Source of the DNA: Cupriavidus oxalaticus
GTDB lineage: Bacteria; Pseudomonadota; Gammaproteobacteria; Burkholderiales; Burkholderiaceae
Length of the DNA stretch: 64,000 nucleotides
Direction of reading: 5' to 3'
Assembly: GCF_004768545.1 (NCBI RefSeq)
Contig: NZ_CP038636.1
Coordinates: forward strand, 1,116,001 to 1,180,000
Shown: piece after piece, positions 34,739 through 44,862 of the stretch
Numbering within the stretch: the stretch's first letter is position 1
Layout of the letters: each line of letters opens with the position of its first letter
Made by a program: the position numbers and the translations under genes
The notes under the pieces: model-generated
Seen by the model: only the letters and a program-made list of their open reading frames with translations
Databases searched by the model: none
Told to the model about the DNA's origin: nothing

Positions 34739-36390
34739 TGGGCACGTCTGTAAAGGTCAGCAACCTCCGCGTTACCGCCGGGCCCGCGACGCTGGTCGAC
34801 CGCGTCGACTTTGAAATTGAGCCTGGCAAAGTGCTCGCCCTGATCGGCGAGTCCGGCTCCGGCAAGACCACCACCGCGCTGGCGCTGATGGGCTATGCAC
34901 GCCACGGCTGCGAGATTTCCGGCGACATCCGGGTCGGGCACCATGACGTGCTTCGCCTGCCTGCGGGCGAACAACGCCGGTTGCGCGGGCGCGAGATCAC
35001 GTACATTGCGCAAAGTGCGGCAGCGTCGTTCAACCCCTCCCGCACCATCATGGACCAGGTTGTCGAGCCAGCGTTGATCCATCGCCTCATGGATCGCGAC
35101 GCTGCCGAAGAGAAAGCCGTGGCGCTGTTCCGGGAACTGGCACTGCCGGATCCGGAATCCATCGGTGAGCGTTATCCGCACCAGGTATCCGGCGGCCAGC
35201 TGCAGCGGCTTATGGCCGCGATGGCTCTGATCACCGATCCAGATCTTGTGATCCTCGACGAGCCGACCACTGCCCTGGACGTCACCACGCAGGTGGAAGT
35301 GCTGCGGGTATTCCGCCGCGCCGTGCAGGAACGCCGTACCACTGCGGTCTATGTCAGCCATGACCTGGCCGTGGTGGCCCAGGTCGCGGACCATATCCTG
35401 GTGCTGCGCGACGGCAAGATGCGCGAACTGGGCGAGACGGACCAGATCCTGTACCAGCCAGCGGACGACTACACCCGTTGCCTGCTCGCCGCCGCCAAGC
35501 CCGCCGAGCGCCCCGGGGCCACCGTCGATCCGGACAAGAGTCCCCTGCTGCTAGAGGTACGCGACCTGTCGGCCGGCTATGGTCCGCTCGACGCGCACGG
35601 CCAGCCCGCCTCGAAGATCCTGGAGGGCGTGGACCTGAAGCTGTACCGCGGCCAGGCAATCGGCGTCATCGGCGAGTCTGGTTCGGGCAAGACCACGCTC
35701 GCGCGTGCGATTGCAGGGCTGGTCGCCCCCTGCCGTGGCAGCATTGCGTTCAATGGCCATTCGTTGAAGCCGACCGTCGCGCAGCGCAGCCGCGAAGAGC
35801 TGCGGCGTATCCAGATCGTATTCCAGATGGCCGATACCGCGCTCAATCCGGCTCGCACGATCGAGGATATCCTCGCGCGACCGTTGCAGTTCTTCCACGG
35901 ACTGCGCGGCGAAGCCCAACGCGCCCGCATTCGTCAACTGCTTGATCTGGTGCGCCTGCCGTCCGGCGTGGCCCAACGCCTGCCCGGCGGCCTGTCCGGC
36001 GGGCAAAAGCAGCGTGTGAACCTCGCGCGCGCCCTGGCGGCCGACCCGGAACTGATCCTTTGCGATGAGATTACCTCCGCACTGGACACCGTGGTCGGTG
36101 CGGCAATCCTTGACCTGATGGCGGAACTGCGCAAGGAACTTGGCGTCTCGTATCTGTTCATCAGCCATGACCTGCATACCGTGCGCGCCATCTGCGACGA
36201 GATCGTGGTGATGCAGGACGGCCGCAAGGTCACGCAGGTCGCACACGAGGACTACGAACGCGGACCGCATCATCCTTATTTCACGCTGCTCGCCCGCTCC
36301 GTGCCGGAGCTGCGCCGCGGCTGGATCGACGAAGTCAACCTGCATATCGAAGGCGCGCGCGCGGTACAAGGCGTACGCAGCGCCGCCTGA
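34738..36390 (+). CDS. Double ABC ATPase (DppD-DppF type fusion)
   Basis: This 550-residue protein contains two complete ATPase domains. The first has Walker A GESGSGKTT (37-45), signature SGGQ (151-154) and Walker B LVILDEP (170-176). The second has GESGSGKTT (312-320), LSGGQKQR (419-426) and ELILCDE (438-444). Such fused ATPases energise peptide, opine or glutathione-type importers. Start codon overlap with the permease stop and close spacing to the dehydrogenase downstream show one operon. Confidence 0.92.
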   Translation: MGTSVKVSNLRVTAGPATLVDRVDFEIEPGKVLALIGESGSGKTTTALALMGYARHGCEISGDIRVGHHDVLRLPAGEQRRLRGREITYIAQSAAASFNPSRTIMDQVVEPALIHRLMDRDAAEEKAVALFRELALPDPESIGERYPHQVSGGQLQRLMAAMALITDPDLVILDEPTTALDVTTQVEVLRVFRRAVQERRTTAVYVSHDLAVVAQVADHILVLRDGKMRELGETDQILYQPADDYTRCLLAAAKPAERPGATVDPDKSPLLLEVRDLSAGYGPLDAHGQPASKILEGVDLKLYRGQAIGVIGESGSGKTTLARAIAGLVAPCRGSIAFNGHSLKPTVAQRSREELRRIQIVFQMADTALNPARTIEDILARPLQFFHGLRGEAQRARIRQLLDLVRLPSGVAQRLPGGLSGGQKQRVNLARALAADPELILCDEITSALDTVVGAAILDLMAELRKELGVSYLFISHDLHTVRAICDEIVVMQDGRKVTQVAHEDYERGPHHPYFTLLARSVPELRRGWIDEVNLHIEGARAVQGVRSAA

Positions 36391-36415
36391 TTCATTCTCA
36401 CGGAGATCTCTTTTC

Positions 36416-37894
36416 ATGCCTTTGTACCTGAACCAAGACCTGCTTCCCGGCCGCAACTTTGTCGGCGGCGAATGGTGCAGTGCGGCCGATGACCGCACCG
36501 TGTCCGTGGTGGACCCCGCCACGGAAGAAGCCTTCGCGACCGCGCCGGATAGCGGCGCTGCCGACGCGCTCCGCGCCGTCGACGCCGCCCACGCCGCATT
36601 CCCCGCATGGCGCAAGACCCCGGCCAAACAGCGCGCGCAGATCATCAAGCGCTGGAACGATCTCGTGGTCAGCCACCAGGAAGACCTTGGCCGGCTGATC
36701 TCCAGCGAGCAAGGCAAGCCGCTGGCGGAAGCCAAAGGCGAGGTTCTGTACGCGGCCAGCTATATCGAATGGTTCGCGGAAGAAGCCACGCGAGCGGATG
36801 GCGACGTGATCGCCGCGCCGGTACAGGGCCGCCGCATGCTGGCGCTGCGCGAGCCGGTTGGCGTCGTCGCCGCGATCACGCCATGGAATTTCCCTGCCGC
36901 AATGATCGCACGCAAGATTGCCCCCGCGCTGGCTGCCGGCTGCACTGTGGTATGCAAGCCGGCGGAAGATACCCCGCTGACCTCCCTCGCACTGGTAAAG
37001 CTTGCCCAGCAGGCCGGCGTGCCGCCGGGCGTATTGAACATCGTCACGGCCTCGCGCGAGCGGGCTGCCGAAGTCGTCGATGTGTGGCTGGATGATGCAC
37101 GCGTGCGCAAGATTACCTTTACCGGCTCGACGCCCGTCGGCAAACACCTGGCACGCCGCTCCGCCGATACGCTGAAGAAGCTGTCGCTGGAGCTTGGCGG
37201 CAACGCTCCGTTCATTGTGTTCGACGATGCGGATCTGGACGCGGCCGTCGACGGGCTGATGGCCGCAAAGTTCCGCAACGGCGGACAGACCTGCGTGTCT
37301 CCGAACCGGATCTATGTCCAGGACAAGGTCCACGATGCCTTTGTCGACAAACTTGCCGCGCGCGTCGGTGCGCTGGTCGTTGGTCCCGCGACCGACCCGG
37401 CGGCGCAGATCGGCCCGATGATCAACGCGCGCGCGGTGGACAAGATCGAACGCCATGTGCAGGACGCGCTGAGCCGTGGGGCCCGCGTGGTGGTCGGCGG
37501 CCAGCGCATTCGCAACGCGCAGTGCACCGGTCCGAATTACTACGCGCCGACCGTGCTGGTGAATGCGGATGCGTCCATGCAATGCTCTTGCGAGGAAACC
37601 TTTGGCCCCGTAGCGCCCGTGACCCGCTTCCATACCGAAGCCGATGTGGTTGAGGCGGCCAATGCCACGCCGTTCGGCCTCGCCGCGTATTTTTACTCAA
37701 CTGACGTTCGAAGGATCTGGCGCCTGGCTGATGCACTGGAGACGGGCATTGTTGGCGTCAACGAAGGCGCACTGGCCGCGGAAGCGGCCCCCTTCGGCGG
37801 CGTCAAGGATTCCGGATACGGGCGCGAAGGCTCGCGGCACGGCCTCGACGAGTATATGCACATCAAGTACGTGTGCCAGGGCCAGCTGGACTGA
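36416..37894 (+). CDS. gabD: Succinate-semialdehyde dehydrogenase-like aldehyde dehydrogenase
   Basis: The 492-residue enzyme resembles GabD. It shows the substrate-activation start RNFVGGEWC, ITPWNFPAAMIARKIAPALA, FTGSTPVGKHLA, the base Glu in LELGGNAPFIVF and the catalytic Cys in GGQTCVSPNRIYVQ. It ends with GREGSRHGLDEYMHIKYVC, the standard GabD tail. It would oxidise succinate semialdehyde to succinate in the cytoplasm, next to a GABA-aminotransferase-like gene. It starts 25 bp after the transporter ATPase and ends before a strong hairpin. Confidence 0.87.
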   Translation: MPLYLNQDLLPGRNFVGGEWCSAADDRTVSVVDPATEEAFATAPDSGAADALRAVDAAHAAFPAWRKTPAKQRAQIIKRWNDLVVSHQEDLGRLISSEQGKPLAEAKGEVLYAASYIEWFAEEATRADGDVIAAPVQGRRMLALREPVGVVAAITPWNFPAAMIARKIAPALAAGCTVVCKPAEDTPLTSLALVKLAQQAGVPPGVLNIVTASRERAAEVVDVWLDDARVRKITFTGSTPVGKHLARRSADTLKKLSLELGGNAPFIVFDDADLDAAVDGLMAAKFRNGGQTCVSPNRIYVQDKVHDAFVDKLAARVGALVVGPATDPAAQIGPMINARAVDKIERHVQDALSRGARVVVGGQRIRNAQCTGPNYYAPTVLVNADASMQCSCEETFGPVAPVTRFHTEADVVEAANATPFGLAAYFYSTDVRRIWRLADALETGIVGVNEGALAAEAAPFGGVKDSGYGREGSRHGLDEYMHIKYVCQGQLD

Positions 37895-38239
37895 GCGGCT
37901 GAGTCAGGCGAAGGCTTTTCTCGTCAGCATGCGGAGCGGCCGGCCTTGCCGGCCGCTCCGCATTTCAACGTCGGCGACGGACGCGATCATCCGGCCAACG
38001 AAGGAACTGCTGTTCCCCTCCTTACAACAGGATTCGCTACCAATACAGGGAGCGAAATCCGTCAAAGCGCCTCCGGCATCCTCCCTATACTCGTCTTCAC
38101 GATTAGCGTCAGCCAGCGTGAACGACAAGACTGCACGGCGGCCAGGACCGCCCCGTGCAGAAACGCTTGCCGGCTCCAGTTCCTTCACAACTCACCGCGA
38201 CCCCGGCTTCGCGGAACCTGAAAAAAGAGGTGTAGTGCA
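37895..38239. other. Intergenic region between gabD- and gabT-like genes
   Basis: It holds a strong hairpin at 37929-37963 and probably a separate promoter for the aminotransferase. No gene is recognised. Confidence 0.5.
37929..37963 (+). terminator. Hairpin terminator after the transporter-gabD operon
   Basis: Sixteen-base arms (37929-37944 and 37948-37963) are perfect reverse complements with a 3-base loop. A short T-run follows. It separates the gabD-like gene from the gabT-like gene. Confidence 0.75.
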
Positions 38240-39532
38240 ATGACCCAGTCCAACCAGGACCTTATCGCGCTCCGTACGCAACATGTGCCTCACGGCATCG
38301 TCACCGCCCATCCGGTTTTCGCGGACCGGGCCGAAGGCTCTTACATCTGGGATGTGGAAGGCCGCCGTTATATCGACTTTGTGGGTGGCATTGGCGTGCA
38401 GAACATCGGCCACAACCACCCCAAGATTGTCGAGGCGGTGCGCAAGCAATTGGGTCGCGTTACCCATGCGGCGTTCCAGGTGGTTGGCTATGACGGTTAT
38501 GTCGAGCTGGCCGCGCGGCTGAACAAACTCGTCGGCGGCGCGGCGCACTACAAGACCCTATTCGCGACAACAGGCGCGGAGGCCGTCGAGAACGCGATCA
38601 AGATCGCACGCGCCTACCGCAATGTGCCGGGGGTCATCGCGTTCCGTGGCGGGTTCCATGGACGAACCTTGCTCGGCACCACCCTCACAGGCATCAGCGC
38701 TCCTTACAAGCAGAACTTCGGGCCCCTCGCCGGCGAGGTTTACCACACGCCGTACCCGGATGCGTTCCGCGGCTTTTCCAGCGCAGACGCGATTCGCGCC
38801 CTTGAAGACCTGTTCGCGACGCAGATCGCGCCCGACCGCGTTGCCGCCATTATTCTAGAGCCCGTGCAAGGCGACGGAGGCTTCATCCCTGCCGGAAGCG
38901 AGTTCCTGCGCGCGCTGCGCACACTGACGGAAAAGCATGGCATCGTGCTGATCCTGGATGAGATCCAGGCCGGCTTCGGCCGCACCGGCAAGACGTTCGG
39001 CTACCAGCATGCGGGCATCCAGCCGGACCTGGTCACCGTCGCGAAAAGCCTGGCCGGTGGCTTGCCGCTGTCCGGCGTGGTCGGGCGCGCCGAGATCATG
39101 GACGCGCCGGCAGGGGGAGGCCTGGGTGGGACCTATGGTGGCAACCCGCTCGCTTGCGCCGCCGCGCTGGCCGTGCTCGACGTATTTGAGGAGGAACAGC
39201 TTCTCTCCAAGGCACACGGACTAGGCGAGACACTGCGTGCAGGGCTCGATCAGCTCGCCCGGGAGTTCCCCGCCATCGGCACCGTGCGCGGTCTGGGCCC
39301 CATGCTGGCATTGGAGTTCGTCAAGAACGGCGACCCGTTCCAGCCTGACGCGGCCTTCGCGCAAGCGGTTATCGACCGCTGCCGCGAAGGGGGCTTGCTC
39401 GTGATCAAATGCGGCGTGCATCGAAATACCGTACGCCTGCTGGCACCGCTGAACACCAGCCTGGAAACCGCTCAGGAGGCCATGGAGATCCTGCGCGCGG
39501 CCATTGCGCTGGCCACTAACGCTGAGCAATAA
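38240..39532 (+). CDS. gabT: 4-aminobutyrate aminotransferase-like class III aminotransferase
   Basis: The 430-residue protein is typical GabT. It has [20 protein letters not shown] near the start, [15 protein letters not shown], the cofactor-binding EPVQGDGGF and [14 protein letters not shown], and the PLP lysine Lys269 in [12 protein letters not shown]. It transfers the amino group of GABA (or a related omega-amine) to 2-oxoglutarate, giving succinate semialdehyde for the GabD-like enzyme upstream. An AGAGGTG ribosome site precedes the ATG. A hairpin after the stop ends the transcript. Confidence 0.87.
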   Translation: MTQSNQDLIALRTQHVPHGIVTAHPVFADRAEGSYIWDVEGRRYIDFVGGIGVQNIGHNHPKIVEAVRKQLGRVTHAAFQVVGYDGYVELAARLNKLVGGAAHYKTLFATTGAEAVENAIKIARAYRNVPGVIAFRGGFHGRTLLGTTLTGISAPYKQNFGPLAGEVYHTPYPDAFRGFSSADAIRALEDLFATQIAPDRVAAIILEPVQGDGGFIPAGSEFLRALRTLTEKHGIVLILDEIQAGFGRTGKTFGYQHAGIQPDLVTVAKSLAGGLPLSGVVGRAEIMDAPAGGGLGGTYGGNPLACAAALAVLDVFEEEQLLSKAHGLGETLRAGLDQLAREFPAIGTVRGLGPMLALEFVKNGDPFQPDAAFAQAVIDRCREGGLLVIKCGVHRNTVRLLAPLNTSLETAQEAMEILRAAIALATNAEQ

Positions 39533-39601
39533 CCAGGACACCGGCGCCGCGAACGGCGCCCGGCACACAGCAATTTCGCTGGGCGCGCATGAAAGCCCCG
39601 C

Positions 39602-39627
39602 GGCTCCCTACAGCGTAGGGAGCCTTT
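39602..39627. terminator. Hairpin between gabT-like gene and binding-protein gene
   Basis: GGCTCCCTAC and GTAGGGAGCC pair around a 3-base loop and TTT follows on the plus strand. A second, smaller hairpin (GGCGCCG/CGGCGCC) lies at 39543-39560. The genes are convergent, so the structure may serve both. Confidence 0.7.
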
Positions 39628-39653
39628 GCCTCATCTGCCGCTACAGAAGCCAG

Positions 39654-41273
39654 TCAGGCATCGAGCCACACATGCTCGGCAAACGAGTAGCCCATCAGAC
39701 CTCCCAACGGGATGGGCGACAGGCCCTTGAGCTTGGTCGTATGGGCGTCGATGCTTGCCAGGAACAGCGGGATGCCGATGCCCGCATCCTCGTGAATCAT
39801 CGCCTGCATGTCGGCATACATCTGACTGCGCTTGCCGTTATCGGTTTCGGCCCGCGCGGCCAGCAGCAACTGGTCGAACTTTGGATTCTTCCAGCGGGAC
39901 TCGTTCCATGGCGCGTCGGACTTGAAGAACTGAGTGAGAATGGTGTCGGCGCTGGGCCGTGGGTTCACGTTGCCGAACCCTACGGGGCTATTGAGCCAGT
40001 GATTGGACCAATACCCGTCTGCCGGCATGCGCTTGACTTCGAGCTCCAGACCCGCACGCTGCGCTGCCTGTTGCAACACCAGCGCCATCTCGACCGAATA
40101 CAGGGCAGCCGGCGATGTCACCACTGGCACTTTGCCGGTCACGCCCGACTTGCGCAGATGAAACTTCGCCTTCTCGGGATCGAACGGCCGCTGCGGCAGA
40201 TCCTTGAAATAGAAGCGGTTGGTGGGGTCGATGGGCTGGTCGTTGGCAACCACCGCATTGCCAAGCGCGATCGCTTGCTTCATCTGCTGGCGGTCCAGCA
40301 AGTACTTCATGCCCAGGATAAAGTCAGGGTTCGTGCCGGGGCCCACATCTTTGCGCATGATCAGGTCGGAGTACTGGCCCGATTGCGTCGTGAGGACGGC
40401 ATAGCCGGGAGTCCCTTTGATCCTCGCCACGGCGCGTGGGTTTATCATCGCGACCAGGTCCATGCCGCCGGACAGCAGTGCGTTGACGCGCGCACTCTCG
40501 TCGCCGATACCGACAAACTCGATCTCGTCGAGGTAAGGCTTCCCGGGCTTCCAGTACGCGTCGTTGCGCACCACCAGTGTGCGCACGCCGGGCTTGAACT
40601 CCTTGATCTTGTAAGGCCCGGTGCCAATGCCGGCGTTGAAGTCGGTGGTGCCGTCCTTGACGATGTGGAAATGGAACGTACCCAGAATGACCGGCAGATC
40701 GGCATTGGGGCTGTTCAGCACCACCGTGACCTCGTTCGGGCCGGTGGCCTTCACGCTTTCGATCTGCTCGGCCAGCACCTTGGCCTTGGAGGCTGTGGCC
40801 GGATCCTTGTGGCGCATGATCGAGTACACCACGTCGGCCGGCGAGAGCGCCTTGCCGTCGTGGAAGGTCACGCCCTTGCGCAGCGTAAAGACCCAGGTCT
40901 TGGCGTCCGTGGTGTTGAACGTCTCCGCCAGCGCCGCCCGCGGCGTCAGGCTTCGGTCCAGCGAAGTCAGTCCGTTGTACACCATGTTGCAGCGCACGTA
41001 GTCGTTCTGGTTCGACTGCTTGGCCGGATCGAGGGTATCGGAAGCGGCAGCCGTGGCTGCCGCCACGCGGATGCGCCCGCCTCGCCTGGGCGTCTGCGCA
41101 TGCGCGCCGACCGCCGCACCGGCCAGGCCGCCGGCCAGCGTGGCCTGCATGCCCCCCGCCAGCAGCATCTTCAGGACATCGCGCCGGGTGGCGCCGCCTT
41201 TGAGCGCTTCCATCATGCGAAGGCTTTCGCTGGGGCCGATAAAGTTTTCCAACTGGTTACGGCTATCGCTCAT
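39654..41273 (-). CDS. Family 5 ABC substrate-binding protein, Tat-type signal
   Basis: The 539-residue protein has an N-terminal Tat-like signal (ATRRDVLKMLLAGG) and a hydrophobic stretch ending near AHAQTPRRG. The peptide/opine-binding fold follows (FNTTDAKTWVFTLRKGVTFH, GTGPYKIKEFKPG, KYLLDRQQMKQAIALGNAV). Family 5 proteins bind peptides, opines, glutathione, heme or nickel chelates in the periplasm. No permease is adjacent on the same strand; the DppBCDF-type operon at 32.9-36.4 kb is the probable partner. The protein at 50922-52541 has the same length and is over 90 percent identical by eye. Confidence 0.9.
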   Translation of the reverse strand: MSDSRNQLENFIGPSESLRMMEALKGGATRRDVLKMLLAGGMQATLAGGLAGAAVGAHAQTPRRGGRIRVAAATAAASDTLDPAKQSNQNDYVRCNMVYNGLTSLDRSLTPRAALAETFNTTDAKTWVFTLRKGVTFHDGKALSPADVVYSIMRHKDPATASKAKVLAEQIESVKATGPNEVTVVLNSPNADLPVILGTFHFHIVKDGTTDFNAGIGTGPYKIKEFKPGVRTLVVRNDAYWKPGKPYLDEIEFVGIGDESARVNALLSGGMDLVAMINPRAVARIKGTPGYAVLTTQSGQYSDLIMRKDVGPGTNPDFILGMKYLLDRQQMKQAIALGNAVVANDQPIDPTNRFYFKDLPQRPFDPEKAKFHLRKSGVTGKVPVVTSPAALYSVEMALVLQQAAQRAGLELEVKRMPADGYWSNHWLNSPVGFGNVNPRPSADTILTQFFKSDAPWNESRWKNPKFDQLLLAARAETDNGKRSQMYADMQAMIHEDAGIGIPLFLASIDAHTTKLKGLSPIPLGGLMGYSFAEHVWLDA

Positions 41274-41911
41274 CGTCTGCTCCTTTGGTGCCGGGGCACG
41301 AGGACTGTGCCCCAGGCGGAATGCTGTTGACCCTCGGGCTTGGCCCGCAATTTCTCTATTCTTCGAAACCGACGACTGCCAGGATCGACTTCAGGTGCTT
41401 CATGCTAGTCAACCCGCACCAGCATTTGTTTCCGTTGGGGGCTGCGCGACCGCATCCAATTGCAAAGCTGGCACCTCCGGCAGACGAATCTTTCAAACTA
41501 CGGATAAACCCCAGCCTGTTTCAGCAGCCTGGCATCAGGTCACTTGGCATCATCCGCCGTGTGATGCGCTCATTCCAGTCCTTCCTGCGCTGCCTTGCCC
41601 TTCCCGCACGGCGAGTCGGCCGCCTCCCTGCCCCTACCGCCAATGGAAGCCGGCCCCCGCTGTCCCGATGCAGCCGGCGCCACTCCGTCTCCCGCTGTGG
41701 CGCAGCCGCCAGAACAGCCAGTCAATACGGGACAGCGTCGTTCAGGCGCTTGACGGACCCCGCGCCAAACAATCTGCTGTCTCGCCCCGCATAACGGCAG
41801 CGTTCATCGTGGCGCCCCCACAATGCGGCACCATACCGCGCGCCACCGCCGCTAAGCTTGTTCCAAACCAGCCGGCAGCGCTACGCACGAATGGATGCGA
41901 AGGAAACCGCG
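41274..41911. other. Divergent control region containing a segment paralogous to 56362-56670
   Basis: No gene is convincing here; GC-driven frames lack motifs. Bases 41401-41468 align without gaps to 56362-56429, with 51 of 68 identical, and similarity continues to about 41512. A second block (AACAATCTGCTGTC at about 41767 and TAAGCTTGT at about 41852) reappears at about 56575 and 56660. The region lies between the binding-protein gene (-) and the aminotransferase gene (+), so a shared regulator is plausible. Confidence 0.6.
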
Positions 41912-43315
41912 ATGACCCTGATCAATGACCTGCCCCAACTCGCTTCGCTTGACGCCGCGGACCGTGCGCATCTGATCCATCCCGTCTCGCCGTGGCGCCT
42001 CCACGAGCAGCGCGGCCCTACCGTACTGGCTTCCGGCCGCGGCGCGTGGTTGACGGATGCCAACGGCAATAAAGTCCTCGACGCGTTCGCCGGCCTTTGG
42101 TGCGTCAATATCGGCTATGGACAGGAAAGCGTGGTGCAGGCCGCCGCCGAGCAGATGCGCCGCCTGCCCTATGCGACCGGTTACTTTCACTTCAGCAGCG
42201 AGCCTGCCATCCGCCTCGCCGAGAAGCTTGTGCAGCTCACGCCCGGCTCATTGAACCACGTCTATCTCACCCTGGGTGGCTCCGAAGCGGTTGATACGGC
42301 CGTGCGCTTCATTACGCAATACTTCAATGCCACCGGGCGGCCAACGAAGAAGCATTTCATCGCGCTGGAGCGCGGCTATCACGGCTCTTCTTCCACCGGT
42401 GCCGGACTGACCGCCCTGCCTGCCTTCCACCGCGGCTTCGACCTGCCCCTGCCAACGCAGCACTACATTCCCTCTCCCGATCCCTATCGCGCCAGCGACC
42501 CCGACGATGCCAAGGGAATCATCGACGCCTCGGTAGCAGCGTTGCGCAACAAGGTCGCGGAGCTCGGCGCGGACAATGTGGCCGCCTTCTTCTGTGAACC
42601 CGTGCAGGGCTCGGGTGGAGTGATTGTGCCGCCCAGGGGCTGGCTCAAGGCCATGCGTGACGCGGCGCGCGAGCTGGACATTCTTTTTGTCGTCGACGAA
42701 GTCATTACGGGCTTCGGGCGCACCGGCCCCATGTTCGCCTGCGAGGCTGAAGAGGTTGTCCCCGACATCATGACACTCGCAAAGGGCCTCACCGCCGGCT
42801 ACGTGCCCATGGGCGCGACGATGATATCCGAGCAACTGTATGCCGGCATTGCCGACGGCGCTCCCGATGGGTCGCCAGTTGGCCATGGCGCGACATACTC
42901 CGCTCATCCGGTCAGCGCCGCGGTGGCCCTGGAGGTGCTGCGCCTGTATGAGGAAGGCGGCATCCTGGCCAATGGTCAGCGGGGCGCAGTGCCGTTTGCC
43001 GCGGGCCTGGATGCGTTGCGCAGCCATCCGCTGGTGGGTGACTCGCGCCATCGCGGACTGCTCGGCGCGTTGGAGCTCGTAAGCGACAAGGACAGCAAGC
43101 GCGGCTTCGACCCTTCGCTGCGCCTGGCCGAGCGGATCGCGGCGACAGCCTACCGCAACGGCATTGTGTTCCGGGCCTTCGCCGACAATATCCTGGGCTT
43201 TGCCCCCGCACTGACATATACCGAGGCCGAGTTCGAGCTGCTGTTCGCACGCGTGAAGAAGACGCTGGATGACGTGCTTGCAGCAGCTGACGTGCGCGCC
43301 GCGCTTGCAAGCTGA
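41912..43315 (+). CDS. Class III aminotransferase (putrescine/omega-amine:pyruvate type)
   Basis: The ATG at 41912 has GAAGGA upstream and is preferred to 41858 and 41891. The 467-residue enzyme resembles SpuC and omega-amine:pyruvate aminotransferases. It has HPVSPWRLHEQRGPTVLASG, WCVNIGYGQ, YLTLGGSEAVDTA, FFCEPVQGSGGVIVPP and VVDEVITGFGRTG. The PLP lysine is Lys291 in MTLAKGLTAGYVPMG. It would convert a diamine or beta-amino acid to the aldehyde using pyruvate. It is divergent from the binding-protein gene and followed by a convergent cupin gene. Confidence 0.85.
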   Translation: MTLINDLPQLASLDAADRAHLIHPVSPWRLHEQRGPTVLASGRGAWLTDANGNKVLDAFAGLWCVNIGYGQESVVQAAAEQMRRLPYATGYFHFSSEPAIRLAEKLVQLTPGSLNHVYLTLGGSEAVDTAVRFITQYFNATGRPTKKHFIALERGYHGSSSTGAGLTALPAFHRGFDLPLPTQHYIPSPDPYRASDPDDAKGIIDASVAALRNKVAELGADNVAAFFCEPVQGSGGVIVPPRGWLKAMRDAARELDILFVVDEVITGFGRTGPMFACEAEEVVPDIMTLAKGLTAGYVPMGATMISEQLYAGIADGAPDGSPVGHGATYSAHPVSAAVALEVLRLYEEGGILANGQRGAVPFAAGLDALRSHPLVGDSRHRGLLGALELVSDKDSKRGFDPSLRLAERIAATAYRNGIVFRAFADNILGFAPALTYTEAEFELLFARVKKTLDDVLAAADVRAALAS

Positions 43316-43483
43316 TTGCGAACCGGCAACGTCGACAAATCGATTTCCCTAGCCCCTTGCTTTCCGCACGACTGTTTGCCAGAGCCATCGTTTCCGATCT
43401 GTCGCTGAGACGCTCTTTCGACGTGCGACAGCGCCCCCAGCCCCCAGCGCTGTGCCGCAAAGCATTGCTTAGCGCCGCTTTTA

Positions 43484-43517
43484 GAAAAAAGGCCCACAGG
43501 CATGGCAGCCTGTGGGC
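43484..43517 (-). terminator. Intrinsic terminator of the bicupin gene
   Basis: GCCCACAGGC (43492-43501) pairs with GCCTGTGGGC (43508-43517) around a 6-base loop. On the minus strand the stem is followed by CC and six T. It stands 57 bases after the stop of the bicupin gene and is the clearest Rho-independent terminator in the window. Confidence 0.85.
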
Positions 43518-43573
43518 AAACGCCTCACAGTGAAGCAGGGACCGCTGAAGAAAAACGGACTGGAAATCGATTG

Positions 43574-44314
43574 CTAGGACGGACGGAAGATGGCATAAAC
43601 CTTTGCTACATGCTCCCGGCTTTCCCAACTGCATTGCGCATGCTGTTCGACCAGGAAAATATCGCCTTCGGAAAATGTGCCGCTGCGGCCAGTCTCGTCC
43701 TGGAACGTCACACTGCCGTCCAACAGGTGCATCAGTTCGTAATGGATATACGGCATTGCACGGCGGTGGTAAGGCGTCGAATCCCAGGTGCCGCAGACAA
43801 ATTGCCCGTCCTCGGAGCGATAATCGGTATGGTTGCGGCAAACCGGCGTCGGCGTAAGCAGAAACTCGGCCGGTGGCGTGCCGGATTGTTGCAGTTCCGG
43901 CACCTGCGCGATTGGCACCAGTGCGCGCGAGCCAATGACGCTGTGGTTGTAGCGCATGAAAATAATGGTGACAGGCGCTTCGGCACGCCACGCAAACCCC
44001 GCATCGCGCAGTATGACGGCACTGTTGCCGGAACCGAGGACGACCGTTTGGCCCATCTGCGTCAACGTCAGGCTGCCATCGCTGACGATAATGAACTCGT
44101 CCGCCTGCAGGTCAGCAACGGCTCCCGCACCAGCATCGAGCGCGATCTTCCCTACCGTGACGGGCCCCGGCGGCAAGTCGAGAAGCCGGCGGCTGGACAG
44201 GAATGCATCTTCGCCATCCCGCGCGGTGACCGGGATGCCCCGGGTATGGTCCCGCGCAAACTCGCGCAGATCGACAAAAGTCGCCGGGGTGGCGCGCTGC
44301 TGCAAACTCGACAT
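43574..44314 (-). CDS. Bicupin protein (DUF861/Cupin_3-like)
   Basis: The 246-residue protein has two small cupin barrels. The first is around LQADEFIIVSDGSLTLTQMG, followed by LGSGNSAVILRDAGFAWRA. The second, around YIHYELMHLLDGSVTFQD with the metal-type segment FSEGDIFLVEQHAQCSWES, keeps the usual His and Glu ligands better than the first. Bicupins of this size include ureidoglycine aminohydrolase and many uncharacterised proteins in amine and amino-acid clusters. No allantoin genes are present, so I do not name it. It runs opposite to the aminotransferase, with a T-tailed hairpin between them. Confidence 0.75.
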   Translation of the reverse strand: MSSLQQRATPATFVDLREFARDHTRGIPVTARDGEDAFLSSRRLLDLPPGPVTVGKIALDAGAGAVADLQADEFIIVSDGSLTLTQMGQTVVLGSGNSAVILRDAGFAWRAEAPVTIIFMRYNHSVIGSRALVPIAQVPELQQSGTPPAEFLLTPTPVCRNHTDYRSEDGQFVCGTWDSTPYHRRAMPYIHYELMHLLDGSVTFQDETGRSGTFSEGDIFLVEQHAQCSWESREHVAKVYAIFRPS

Positions 44315-44862
44315 GACTTGTTCCCGCGATCAATGAGATTGCGCTGCATAGCCTGTCCGCGCAGGGTCTCGGAATGAAGAAATTGGTGGACAGGCACGGT
44401 CAGAGCACCATGAAAGCGGCGTCGCTCGTTCCTGCAACCCGAGTAGGATTAGACCACTACCGGATTTCCGGCGTATCGTGTTTGGGTAGGGCTTAAGGAA
44501 AGAATCTATGGCATTCGCCACGCACGGCGGCATATGTTGCTGCAAGCCTCGCATGCGCCCATTATGGGGACGCCGACCGCGCGGTACTCGCTGATGCACC
44601 CGCCGACGGTAAGCCAACGGTACGCCCATGGGCTTAGCAATTCATGCGGTCTGCCTCCGGCTTAACCGCATAAGACCCTCGTTACGCCACGGCAGCCAGA
44701 TGATCGTGCGGAATCTCTGCCAGGCCGCAAAGCGGCCCCAAAGCTATGGCAAGATTACCTGAGTCGCCAGACCCGCCCGACGCGACAATGCCAGGCAATG
44801 CTGCCAATGGCGCCCGTAGCAAGTCACGGCGGCCGGTTCAATGTGCCAGAAAGGAAGACATC
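44315..44862. other. Intergenic region with a 7-bp inverted repeat
   Basis: No gene is recognised. ATGCGGT (44644-44650) and ACCGCAT (44665-44671) form an inverted repeat with a 14-base spacer, a weak operator candidate. The space lies between the divergent bicupin and GNAT genes and should contain both promoters. Confidence 0.4.

Noticed and set aside
39504..41330. 608-codon plus-strand frame opposite the first binding-protein gene, with a similar frame at 51009-52592
   Set aside because: The two frames resemble each other only because the two binding-protein genes on the other strand are paralogues.
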